A DNA stretch of 64,000 nucleotides from Gavia stellata (lineage: Eukaryota > Chordata > Aves > Gaviiformes > Gaviidae), in contig NC_082595.1 in NCBI RefSeq assembly GCF_030936135.1, forward strand, positions 17,931,930 through 17,995,929. Direction: 5' to 3'. The position numbers and the translations under genes were made by a program. The notes below the pieces were generated by a model, which worked only from the letters and a program-made list of their open reading frames with translations, had not been told where the DNA came from and did no database searches. The number at the start of each line of letters is the position of its first letter. Position 1 is the first letter of the stretch. Positions 38,701-50,000 of this stretch are shown one piece after another.

Positions 38701-41700
38701 AATCAGTATATTTACTGTCATCCTGCATACACTTGGGCCCATAAACTTCTTTGGTGCTAAAAGAAGTTCCTGACATCAGTGGATTTGCTGCTGTTTCACT
38801 TCAAAATATATAAGGTAAATCAGATCTATGGTCTGTCCTGCTGTCTCTTCGCTCTTAATGAATATTCCTCTCCATCTATGCTTTGTTTGACCAAGACAGT
38901 TCCATCCTAAGTTGGAATTCACAGTCAGCACCTCACTTTCCCATGTTTGCCTTTCCTCATTCTTACACAGTCAAATCTGAGGAGTTTCAAGTGCTAAGAC
39001 ACTAACCTATAGCCTCCAACAACTGCTGGGAGAAACACTTCCACTGGGCTGTGCCTTCAAATACAAACCATTCAACCAGCAGCTGTACAACAAACAAATT
39101 AATTTGTTTACAGCAGCAACATGTCAGGATCTTTAAGGATTGCACAGTAAGGCACCTAATTCACTCTTGACTAGGAGTATTCCCCAACTTAATAACAGGA
39201 AAGAGGAGAATCAAGAATTCCTCTAAATTCTCTACCTGGCAGTCCTCAGCTTCAGTAGAAGTCAACAAATTGGAGAATAAATCTCAGACTAAGAAGCTGG
39301 TTGGAGGAATCTAGAGAGATAAGATTATTCCAAAAGGATGGCAACCGCGAAAGGCAACTTCTTCTACACCCAGCTGTAAAGAACCTAGCTGGCACATCAG
39401 TTTGCAGTAAGACACAGAAAATCAAGCAGTTTCTCAATGCCTCTTTAAATATCAGAGTTGCTAACATTTGAAAGCAATTAATAGTGATATTGTGTAGGTA
39501 ACTAGGAGATACCTTTAACCCCTATAAACTGCACTGGTATCCATTAGGTTTCTGGGAGAGGAATGACTAGTCAGCATGGGTGAAATGGCAAAAAGACAGC
39601 CTGTGTGCTAAGTTCGCAAAACGTTTGGAGCTCTAAAGTCACTCAAAGCAGAAAAAGTACTTTGCATTGCTGAAATTACAAAAAAAGAAAAAACCCAAAC
39701 CAACAGCAAACTGGGCAGTATCCCAAGAGTGTTGAAACAAGAAGTTGTGACAAAGTCAAAGTGCTGGAAGACAAGGGTATAAATAAGGAAGGCAGTGTTC
39801 TTTCCACACAATCTTAACTCTGAGATTTTTGTTTCACTTCACTCTGTGTTTTTGTTTCCACTTCTGTAAGACAGATAGAGAGATCAACGAGACATGGATT
39901 CTGGAAGGCTTCATCTCTAAGCGTTAATGAAGAAAGTCTGAATAATAAAACATAATATCAGCAAAAGTACAGTATCTCATCAAAAGCAGACTCAACTGTC
40001 AGCCAAGCCTCCACTTCACCTCACAAATTGAAAACAACTAAAATTTGTGTTAATTTTCTCTCATTCAGGACATTGCTGAAAACATGGCCCATCTGGAAAA
40101 GGAATGCTGGGAGGTTCTGGGTGCTTCTTAGGATACTTTTATTTGGATGGTGGACCAGTAGAGTCATGCCAACATTGGATTTGGCTGGTAATCCCCATCT
40201 CAAAGAACACACAGAGTCATTTCCAAGATACAGCAAAAGACTGATCAAGGAGATCAGGACAGAGAAAGTCAGATGAGAGTATAAATAACTGGATTATAAA
40301 TAAATGGATTGGTTTGTCTCATTTTTCTGTCACAATTATTAATGTTTCCTTAATCCTAACATTATGACAATGGAGGCAATTTCACTCCATATCAATCTAA
40401 TGTGCAATATAGCTAATAATACTGTTTAAGAACTGGTAATCCAAAAGCAGGGAGGCAACACCTGGTGGCATAGCTTACCATTCTGTGTTACCTGTTCTTA
40501 TTTTGACAGCTGTATTAGAGAAATTGCAAACCTCTTTTTCCCCATATGCCCGGGTTTGGGTAATTTTCTGTCACAGTTCCAAACATGTAGGGCTGCAAGA
40601 TCAAATGATGCTGCAATCCCACAACTGACACTCATTTTTTGCAACACTGCCCTTGACCTATAATGCATAAGGTATATTCAGTTTACCTGAAGGAAGGGAA
40701 GACAGTTCTACTGCTATAGAGGACTGTATTTACAGACTTTTAGCCATGGATCCTCCAAATGGCTATCTGTTTCTATACAGAATATAAAATCTCAAAAAAA
40801 ATTGTCAGAATGCAGGTTACCAAGAAACACATTGGTTACCAAGAAAACAAAGCAAGATCAACATTGCAATTAACAAGTTATGTTTATACAGGTTATCAGT
40901 ATTCTGAGCACAGCAAATGATGAAGCAGGTACAGCTCTACTTGGATTTCTACATGGATTTCTTCTCTACACGCAGCTGAAGCAGCTAATGACAGTCACTG
41001 CAGACTGATGGTATCACCAGCATTTGTGAAGGTCTTCAAGTAAACAGTACTCAAAGGTAATAAAAGAGGCAAATAGTCTGTGTGGTAAGGGAGCAGTGCT
41101 ATCAATCTGAAAGGATTCAGAGTAGGGTATATTTTTGTTCTGTGACCATATGCTTCCCACCCTTTACCATCCCATTATCTCTTTTGGGATAAGCATTGTC
41201 TTTCACTATCTGTTCACATCAGAGAGCACCAAGCACAATGGCGTTCCTCTTTCACATGTGGCCTCTTAACACCAATATAAGGAGTAAGACGCTTCAAGTC
41301 TTCTTGTAGGTCCTGCATCCAAATCAGAAATATATCAGCAAAAGTTTTAAGAAAAGTCTGCCCGGACATTGCTCACAATGTATGTTTCCTGGAGAGAGAA
41401 ATAAAGATGTCACTTGAGTATCTTTCATCAATGACAAATTCCCTTGCACTGAATTCATAACTTACAATATATTGTTTCAAGACAGTGTGACTAACGAGAT
41501 AGAGATTTTAGATATAAATGAAAGCCTAGTAATTATTTTTATCCTCAGAAAATGCAATAATCATCTCTTTCAAAAATAAAGTGAAATGACTGACCATCCA
41601 CTGAGAGCAGTGTAATTGATCCATGTAATGAAAGATGTAGTGGGGGGAAGACTTCAACAGTGATGAAAGAAGGAACAGACTAAACAGCAAACATGAAACC

Positions 41701-43108
41701 AGCAGAAGAAACACAAGGTCAGAACATTATGCAGATTACTCTGATGAGGCTTGTAACTCAACCCATAAATTTAAAGGATGGTGTGCAACAATTATTTCGA
41801 TTTTGTACTGCTTTTGAAATGAAACAGCTAAGAACTGATAAAGGTGTAAACTCTATCCACTGCTGGTCGCTGAAGCATTTAATCAGCGTTTTACTAATTT
41901 TCCCACCCCTACCTGAACTCAGTTTGACTTTTGACAGTAAAATCAATGGAACACTTCTAATCTTTAATACTGACTCTCTTCCTGGAGTGAAATATTTGGA
42001 GATATAATTATGGTTGGGATTTCACTTTTCAAATTATGGTTTCTTCTTTAAGGACTAGAAGGTTTTAAGTTTGTATGAGTAGCCAAAGACAAGGGCAGGA
42101 CAAAACCACATAACAGAATACTTTATCTGGAACCTGGGCTGTCTAGGAGTATTGTCCCATAATCTTGATTTATAATAATATTATAAAACCCATCAGAATC
42201 TTTGGAGTTCAATTAGACTCACCTCTGTCTTGCCGTATGTGAAGAGCCTTTCTGGTCAATACCATCCAATGGAAGACAGATATTCCTTCTCCTCACTTCT
42301 CTCCATTAAGGGGAATGTTGGTTTGGGTTTTTTTTAATACTTTGACGAAATTTTCTGGAGCTTTGTACAAGTGATCCCCAACCCCAGAGATAAAAAGCTC
42401 CAGGGTCAGCAGTGTGGAATGCACTGATTCAAGGCAATTTCCTTTCAAATAATTATTAACTCTGGACAAATGCAAATAACAGGAATTGAAAGCTCTTTTT
42501 CATCTTCCCACCTCCCTTTCCCTCAGGGTATTGACTGGCTGCTTCACTTTCCAGGTACTGTCTCTTGTACTTGACTAAACTATTACTAAATCTTTTAATC
42601 CTTTGGATGTTTAAGCTCCTTCCCAAAATTATCACAACATGCAAATCCCACACTGGTTTTCCTGTTACACTACAATTTGCATTTCAGATCAAACTGTCAG
42701 CTGATCTCATTACTTAATTAAAGGGTATGAAATGAATAAATTATTTTCATTTATTGTGAATTCTTGATTGAGACCTTCCTGACTGAGTTTGGGGTGACTG
42801 AAAACTTCTACCACTTTGAAAATTACCATGCTGTTTGCCATGTGAAGGCAAAGCCTACAAGATCGTTCAAGGCAAAGTTTATCATGTCAGGCTGATTACA
42901 TTTCATAAAAATATCCTTCATCTGGGTTGTCCTCTGAGTGCACAGACTGGGAGACTTGCAGGATTATCCTCGCTCTCTTCCTGCCCACAAAAAGTATCTT
43001 TTTCTCCAAAAGAAAGATGTGAAGACAGAGGCCCTGAACCTAGGAGATGAGAAGTATTCCTCTATCCCACAGTTTAGATGTAAGCTGTCTGGGTCAGTTT
43101 CATATGTA
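35769..43108. other. non-coding stretch, nothing firmly recognised
   Basis: About 7.3 kb with no confident transposon, RNA gene or exon. A 9-bp inverted repeat (AACACTATT / AATAGTGTT) lies at 37395-37403 and 37425-37433. Positions 37680-37880 have the texture of a conserved non-coding element, but this cannot be tested here. Open frames are at most 104 codons and without motifs. Confidence 0.5.
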
Positions 43109-43147
43109 ATCGCTTTCTCAGCCTTTTGGCTAAGATCAAGTGTAGTA
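43109..43147 (+). pseudogene. U2 snRNA 5'-end pseudogene fragment
   Basis: The segment begins ATCGCTTTCTCAGCC and continues TTTTGGCTAAGATCAAGTG, TAGTA. U2 snRNA begins ATCGCTTCTCGGCC, TTTTGGCTAAGATCAAGTG, TAGTA, so the match covers U2 nucleotides 1 to about 38. It has one inserted T and one G-to-A change. The 5' end is the mature U2 5' end. The match stops abruptly at about nucleotide 38 and is followed directly by CR1 tail sequence. The Sm site and downstream stem-loops are absent, so it cannot make a functional snRNA. Confidence 0.9.
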
Positions 43148-43164
43148 ATGATTCTGTGATTCTG
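43109..43164 (+). mobile_element. U2 snRNA-CR1 tail chimeric retroinsertion
   Basis: The U2 fragment is joined at 43147 to TGATTCTGTGATTCTG (about 43149-43164), two near-complete units of the CR1 ATTCTGTG tail. The arrangement, a complete RNA 5' end followed by an internal break and then a LINE tail, is what results when the LINE RT starts on its own RNA tail and jumps to another RNA. The total insert is only about 55 bp. No obvious target-site duplication is visible, which is usual for CR1. snRNA-headed SINEs with LINE tails are known in crocodilians, so this could be a single event or a member of a small family. Confidence 0.8.
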
Positions 43165-44309
43165 CAATAGCAACCCCAGCAGTGAGTCACCAGCTAGTTT
43201 TGAAACAAAACTCTGTCCAAAATTATATGGTTCAGAATAAGAAAAAAAGGTCAGTGTTACTCCTGTTCATCACACTTACATTACAGTGTATATGATACCT
43301 ACACAGGGACACTGAGGTCATCAATGAGATTCAAAGTCTAGCACGAAAGATATAAATCCTCACCACTTGACATGAAGGAGCAACACTATTGGATGCATTA
43401 AGAGCAGGCTTTTATAATTCACTAGACCAGCCTTTGGAATAAAACAAAATCACATGCACTGAATCAGAGGAACAAACAAGCAAGCTTTGCTGAGGCATTC
43501 ATGCCAGGCACTGCAGACTCAAAGATCTTGCTCTGAAGATTCAGATTTAATGCAGGATTAAGCATGCCCACTCTAAGGGACAGAACTTGGACCTTCATGG
43601 TTCCTTCAATGTTTAGGTCCTTTAGGAAATACTTGCTCTCCCTGGTCAGACAAGAACCCCACAGGAACTGTACATTCTGCCTTTCACAAGGTGGAACATA
43701 CGAGGTTTCAGAACTTACATGAAGAACAGCAGTAGGTGCTCTGCTCCTACAGCATCTCTCAGCACTTTTCTTACCCCAGGACTAAATCTGTTCTTAATCA
43801 GAGGTCACTTTTTTGGCAGAAGTAATGGACTGTGCCCACTGAAACCCTTTGCCAGAATGCAGAGTTCCCATGGAATATGTGGAGTCCGTTTGCAACAATG
43901 CTGATGCAGCCATGATAAACAGGTAATTCTTGATCAACACAGATGGGCCTCTGAAGATTTCTCTCCACAAAACTTCAGTGTTGGCCAATCCATCAATTAA
44001 CCAGAAAGAGTTAATGTAGTGTCCTCTCTGAAGAAGTGAGAGTTTGCAAACCAGCTGTTACCTTCTTTCTGAAGATGCACATCTGCTCTACTCAATGTTC
44101 TTGGAAGAACACGCTTTAATCTCTTTGTGGGTCTTACAATCTTATTACAGACCGAGCTATGACACCATGGGCTATAACTTTTATGTTCTCCACTGGAAGA
44201 AACCACTGCTTCAGCAATCAAACCCTTGTTTTTATTCCCATTGCACATATTTTGTGTCTGTAAAATGAATACAAGGTAGAGACCAGGCACTAATCCTGCA
44301 AGTTAAGAG
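43165..44309. other. non-coding stretch, nothing recognised
   Basis: No repeat or gene can be supported between the U2 chimera and the MIR-like relic. Open frames are at most about 97 codons and overlap on both strands. Confidence 0.5.
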
Positions 44310-44380
44310 ACTTGAATTCCATTCTCCACTCTGCCATTAGTTTACCTCATGCAAGTTATGCTTGTTCCTTAGCCACTTTC
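44310..44380 (+). mobile_element. MIR-like SINE relic
   Basis: Forward MIR orientation: GAATTCcATTCTCCACTCTGCCATTAG, then TTTACCTCATGCAAGTTATGCTTGTTCCTTAG. The MIR core reads TCCCGGCTCTGCCACTTACTAG, then TGTGACCTTGGGCAAGTTACTTAACCTCT. Diverged, edges approximate. Confidence 0.5.
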
Positions 44381-45530
44381 ATCACTACTCCCAGAAAAGT
44401 CAGCTTCTGTGTCACAAAGATGACAGCAAGCCTGCCCAGCAGTCTTAAGCCCACACACACAGATTGTGAATAACTGGAAAAATGACACTTTGAGTTCATT
44501 AAACATTGGTTAGAGCTATTTAGCTCCCACCTCCTATATCTATGACCAAGGACAGATTTAAACTGATGTAAACAGTTCTTCTATTTTCTAGTATCATTTA
44601 ACTTATGGCACATTAACATGTGCTTTACATGCATGGTCCTTCCTTAGCATGAATAATTCCATCAGCTTAATGACACAGGGAAAGGGAAGATGTCCACATG
44701 CAACCTGCTGTTTGCTTTTTAACAGCCACACATACCTGATATTTTAGGAAGTCAACTGATTTCGCATCTTTATTCTGGAAAAGATCTGCCTGTGTTTATT
44801 TATCACTGCCATAAGTAATGTGTTGCTTTTCAGCCCAAATCCTATTTATACAAGCATGAAAAACAGAGACACACATAAAGAAAGATTAGAAGTTCACATT
44901 TTTAAGATATCTGAAGGTCTTATTACAACTGACAAAAAGCCAGGATACTGACAACTAAGAGCTGACACTCCATGTATCATGTTCTGTCAGGTTTTAGCGT
45001 GTGTGTGTTTGTATGGGAGTGTGGCTTTTTCTTTCTTGGCTTCTTTAATGTTAATTTTAAAAAGGGACTCATATGCTGGAACAAACTTGAGAGACAAGAG
45101 CATGAATACAAACAGACAGTGTCCTTATAAACAATAAAGGCAACCCCAGCAGGCACCATCCACTGTAATTATCTTGATATGGTGCTGTGCATCTGTCTCC
45201 CAGAGCTACTTAACATGACCTTTTTAATCACAGTGCCAAAGGCTTTCTCTTGCATTTCCCTGCTCCATTGGTACGATGCCATTCTGCCTCCACCCCACCC
45301 CACTTTGGGTAACGTGGCTATTTCAGAACAGACTGGTCACAGACCACAGGAGACAACAGGAGATTATTTGGCACATCATGAGACAGAGACAGCACAGAAC
45401 AATCTTTATTACTTCCTGTGAAGATCCCCACCCAAAGGCCTCAGAATGCTTCACAAATAGTCATTAATAAAACATCAGAGGAGCCTCTAATCATAAAGCG
45501 ATTGTTTTGTACAGGTCTACAGCACTGCCG
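44381..45530. other. non-coding stretch, nothing recognised
   Basis: No exon, RNA gene or repeat that I can support. Short GT and CA runs near 45000 on both sides of a 60-codon antisense frame account for that frame. Confidence 0.5.
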
Positions 45531-45671
45531 TACAGCTATAATTCCTCCCTCAGCGGGAGGCTACACTCCACAGGGAAGGTGGAGTTCCCACCGGCAGGGT
45601 GGGAGCTGTGAGAGCCGGGGGTAAGCCCGGCATTGCCTCCTCTGGCAAGAGGACTCCCTTTCTAAGGAGTG
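45531..45671. ncRNA. GC-rich block of six consecutive hairpins, unknown family
   Basis: Six adjacent perfect stems follow one another with almost no spacer. Stem 1: 45544-45549/45555-45560 (CCTCCC/GGGAGG). Stem 2: 45565-45571/45579-45585 (ACTCCAC/GTGGAGT). Stem 3: 45586-45592/45598-45604 (TCCCACC/GGTGGGA). Stem 4: 45614-45619/45626-45631 (GCCGGG/CCCGGC). Stem 5: 45638-45643/45648-45653 (TCCTCT/AGAGGA). Stem 6: 45653-45657/45666-45670 (ACTCC/GGAGT). A further pairing, 45532-45537 with 45604-45609 (ACAGCT/AGCTGT), could close stems 1-3 into a cloverleaf-like junction. By hand count, 45541-45670 is about 62 percent G+C, against AT-rich flanks, and keeps four CpGs. I match it to no tRNA, 5S, 7SK, RNase P, Y, U or SINE RNA known to me. 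ncRNA is a guess from structure; an unrecognised mobile element or viral-derived fragment is equally possible. TACAGCT occurs on both sides (45531-45537 and 45693-45699), perhaps by chance. Confidence 0.4.
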
Positions 45672-45699
45672 TGAATGAATGACTTACAATCTTACAGCT

Positions 45700-46436
45700 T
45701 CCAGAGCAAAGTGCCAGTGGCTAAGGTCTTACACACACCATTAATGGTAAAATAGCCTGTGAACAGTGAAGAAATTACTGTTTAAGAATACCCTTACTGC
45801 TGAGGGTGATACAGCCTCCTAGCAATGACCCTCTTTTTTGTGTCTTGTTAGGCACTTAACGTCAGGCTGCCTGGATATCTGTGGTTAGGAAGATTTAACT
45901 AAAGTATAGATTTAAGAGTGAATAAAGCAGAAGAGGATTGACAGACCTGAAGTGATTAAATGTCTCTGCTTATTCTTTCTTATTCTTTTTCCAGTCTGCT
46001 GATCTTTTTCTGATATTCCCAGGTTTAGAATTGAAAACAAGGTGGGACTTAACTGTTTCACAAGCACTGTACGGCAAACAGCAGGCAAGGATTTATCTGC
46101 AAATTCAGCTTATCCTTTCCTTCTCCCTTTTCCTCCAAACACATTGATTCTTAATGCCATTGTGTTTGGTTACAAAGTAATTTAATTCGTTTTCTGTGGC
46201 CACCTCTAGGATTCTTTCAGCCTTGCTTCTTTTTCACTTACCTGTCTTCACTTGAATAGCATGGATTTGAAACATTATTCTCCAGATAATTTAGTTTGCA
46301 TGCTATTTTCTGCCCACATTTTAACGTGTAGATCCTTTTTTTATTATATCTGAGCCCTGACTGGCATTTATAATATTTTCCAATACACTTTCACATATTA
46401 ATTAAGATGTAAGGGATTTCTTCTCACTTTTTACAG
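45700..46436. other. non-coding stretch, nothing recognised
   Basis: AT-rich unique sequence between the hairpin block and the candidate exon. It ends in a pyrimidine-rich tract (TTCTTCTCACTTTTTACAG) that would serve as the acceptor of that exon. Confidence 0.5.
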
Positions 46437-46535
46437 GCAGCACAGAAGTGGCCCTGGAATTAGATATGATGTATGGCACACAGGAGCATGACCTCAGGAA
46501 GCTAAAGGTGCCAGTAACAAAGATCCTGTTTTCAG
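46437..46535 (+). other. candidate internal exon, 99 nt, phase 1-1 (unconfirmed)
   Basis: A good acceptor, TTCTTCTCACTTTTTACAG, ends at 46436, and a donor, TTTTCAG|GTAATT, begins at 46536. The 99 nt between them is open in one frame only. That frame starts two bases in and reads STEVALELDMMYGTQEHD followed by LRKLKVPVTKILFS. It enters and leaves at phase 1, so the exon would be symmetric and could be skipped without a frameshift. I do not recognise the peptide. An alternative acceptor at 46440 would give 95 nt. This is a splice-signal and open-frame argument only. Confidence 0.3.
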
Positions 46536-47062
46536 GTAATTCTCCTACATCTGTAAATATCTGCACCTTCTTTCATTTTTCCAAAGCGCGACGTCCTTTA
46601 AATCTGCTCAGGTTCATTCTTGTCAGCTTTCTTTAAAAAGTGTTTAAAACCTTCCCAACTTCCTCACAGCTTTCCTGAAGTCTGGCCCAAGGTACCTGGA
46701 AATAATCCCATTTTTGGATCCTCACTCCCAGAGACTATTTAAAGGCATGGCAATTGCTTTACTATCCATTTGACTCGCTCATCCATCATGCTATGGGAAG
46801 CAAGAAAAGTGCCTGAAGTCCTGCCTTTTATTATAGGAGGACCTAATAACTCTCGCTCTGGCTCTCATGATGTTATAGTAGAACTAGCAACATCCAGCCT
46901 AAGGTATGCAAGTAATCTGTATGCAGGGGGTGTAGTCAATTTAGCAGCTACTTAATGAATATGGAGCTTGGTTGTAAAGGAGGCATGAACAACTATCGTA
47001 TATAAACATGTTCAAACCAAAATACAAAACTAACTTTTCAACATGGATTTCCCCTGTTATCT
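46536..47062. other. non-coding stretch, nothing recognised
   Basis: Unique AT-rich sequence between the candidate exon and the A-tract at 47063. Two plus-strand frames of about 60 codons without motifs cross it. Confidence 0.5.
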
Positions 47063-47079
47063 AAAAAAAAAAAAAAAAA
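47063..47079. repeat. A17 homopolymer
   Basis: Seventeen consecutive A residues, followed by a second A-rich run (TTGCAAAAAAG). No retrocopy body is recognised upstream. Confidence 0.9.
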
Positions 47080-50000
47080 TTGCAAAAAAGAGCAATGCAA
47101 AACAGACTTGCAGAATAAAATCTACTCTTGACTAGAAAGTAATTGATAAAAATATCTTTATCTGTCCTTTTCAGGATTGCAAAAGGTAATTGAAAAACAA
47201 ATTAATAGAACTTTCTAATAATTCAAAGACTGAAGTAGCTGAGTCATTTCAGTAATGTATTTTCAATTCATTTTTCCTTTTTCTGTTTGTACATTATCCT
47301 TGAGGAAATCACTATTTTCTTTTCATTTAAAATTACTGCTCCATTAAACTCCTTGCATGTATTCCATATTATGTTTTTGTTCTTGCACTGGATGAATACC
47401 AGTCTTGGAATCATATTTTATGTCCAAAAAAATTTCATTAATGTTTATTTAATTAATAGGGTCTTTAGAAATATTCCTTCTTCTCAGTTACCTATTTTTA
47501 AGAAGAAGGCAAATCCAAATGGTCTATCTGATCAAATTAACTTAAAATATTAATTTATTTTCCTGGAATTCGTTTTTTTCCCCTGGGTTTTCAAAAATAT
47601 TTTATTGAACTAAAAGGAGTAAGTAATGCATTTTTTAATACTACACAGCTGAAATATTGATGTTAAATGATTTCACTGAAATTGGTATTATTCAATGATA
47701 TTGAATGTTTGTTAGTCTAGCATACAGTGTATAGTGTAGTGCACCCTATACTTGAAGATTGTTTCAAGTGATACCTATATAATTTTGTGAAGATCCCTGA
47801 AATCATCTCATGTAGGTTACAAAAGCGGTCAGAGGGAGCTATTATTTTCTTATCTGCTATCTTTAAGCCAGGAACAGAAATGTGATTGCAACAGAGTGGC
47901 TTATTTCTCTCAGTTCAAGCCTTTTAGCACCTTCCTTGCTAAGTACGTCTTGCTATTTCATCATGGTCGGTGGCATTTGTTCACTGTGTAAAGCTGGTCT
48001 GAGTGGTACTTTAGATAAAGTGGCATCTCTATGCTGTGATAGAGCTGTGGCTGAGAATTCTCATTTGTGAAAATCTTTCAGATTTCTGAGTGTGTCCTTG
48101 TTCATGACTGAAACGAAAATTAAACCTTTCATAAGTCATTGGCTGTTGTTTGTTTTCTTTCTAAAAACAGGGAAGTTGTATCAAGTTTTCTAGTTCCAAA
48201 CAGAAAGCTTCAGGTCTGCTTCGAGAAGAGCTGTCAAAATGTCCAGAGATGGATCACCTAGTAGCTAACACGCCCTGCTGAGGATGTGAGATCAGTTCTA
48301 GACTTCCTTCTTCCTGAATCAAAGCAGCATTAAAAATAGTTATCACTTGAAACTGGGTCCCTTGTATCTCATAAATATTTTTAACTTCCAGATGCAGAGC
48401 AGGCAATTCAGTTTTTAATAAGAATTATTCTACTGAAGCTTATTCAGGAAAAAGCAAAATACAAGGCCAACTGGACACTGCACTCAAGCAGAGCACCTAG
48501 GAACCATGGTATTGTACGACATTCATTCCCTCAGTAAAGAAAGATACACGGCATCTTCTGCAAGATGCTGGAGAATTCACACTTTTGTGAGCTCTGTAAA
48601 ACACAGCCAAAATCTACTTGTTTTTAAAGTGATGGATCTGGATCAGACAGTATGAGAATACACTATTTTCAGAGGTCTTGTGTGAAGATATGAACATATC
48701 TCTTTTTCTTGTTTGCTCTCCTTTTACCTCCTAAAAAAGGGCAAAATATCTTTGATGTTTGGCTTCAAAATGGAAATGAAACTTCAGAAATAGCTAAGAA
48801 AGGGCAGAGAACTTAGAATTTAGGTTACTCTATGGACCTTCTTTTAGTGAAAACAAAAGCAGAAAGCTCAAAAAGTAACATGTTTACCCTTTTGGCACAA
48901 GTGTGATGTGGGTTTTAGGGCTGGCAAAGAACACTGTCTTCTTCCAGAGATCAGGTTTGAGTCCTGGCATGAATCATCCAATTTACCTAAGGCTGAGTTA
49001 ATGATGGGTTGGTTTTTTTTCTTAAGTGAACAGCAATGTGAATATGTCGATCTTCATTTGGAAAGCAAAATTCCACTTTCTCCCTGATTGCTTTAATACT
49101 TCTCCCTCTGCTGGCCCTCGCTCAGCTTTCAGCAGTATCTTCTGTTTTTATTCTGTGTGCACCAGCCATTGGAAGAGCTGCTTTCTATCTGGGGAGAACT
49201 GTTAAAATCATGAACTTTTTTGCACAGCTGTGTGGTCAGAGGTGCAAGGTGGTTCATAAATCCCCAAAGTAGACATGTGCAGGCTATTGCTCTAGTACAA
49301 AGTCCTATAAAAAATAGCAAATGGCCGAACAGCCACAGGGAGGCACAAACAGTACCCAGAGGATCTGCAGTGTAACAAGTTCAAGTAAAAAAGTTCACGC
49401 CAATCCAAGCAAGATGCGTAAACCTCTCTTACAAAGTAACAAGTTGGGCTGTTGAGTCTTCTGGGGTTTCGTGATGATTTGACTGGTAATGGTCAGACAT
49501 GTTTCAAAAAAATCAGCTTCTGTCAGAAAAATGTCAGTCCATTGAAAGAGAAATGTTTTGCAGAAATGTGCCAATTTGAACAAGTTTGCTAACAAAACTC
49601 ACCAGTTCTCTGCCTCTTCTCTTCTTCATTCATCCACCCAGGTTCTCAGATGCTCCCTGAAAGACTGCCATACAGCTCAGATCCACAGGGCTTTTAAACT
49701 TCCCTAAAATAAGCATCTGCCTCCCAGAATTGCTGCTCAACTTTTATGCTCAGGAAACTTGTTTTCATCAGCAGTGAGAAGAATTTATTGGACAGGGTTT
49801 CCAGTCTTGCTGCCAGTGTTCAGAGCCCAAGTCTGAGATGGGGTCCTGGTCACCCTGCAAGCCACCATCCAGAATGAAGTGCAAGGAACCCTGTGTTTCC
49901 TTGCTCAGCCTGGGTACTGGCCTAGGGCTAGTCGCCTCATGTGGCCCTGCCTATGTGTCCGCTGCAGCTTGGGGAGCCAACTACGCTGAAAGTACAGCAG

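Noticed and set aside
45531..45610. tRNA or tRNA-derived SINE as explanation of the cloverleaf-like fold
   Set aside because: No recognisable A box or B box (no GGTTCRANNCC), and the stem and loop sizes do not fit a tRNA.
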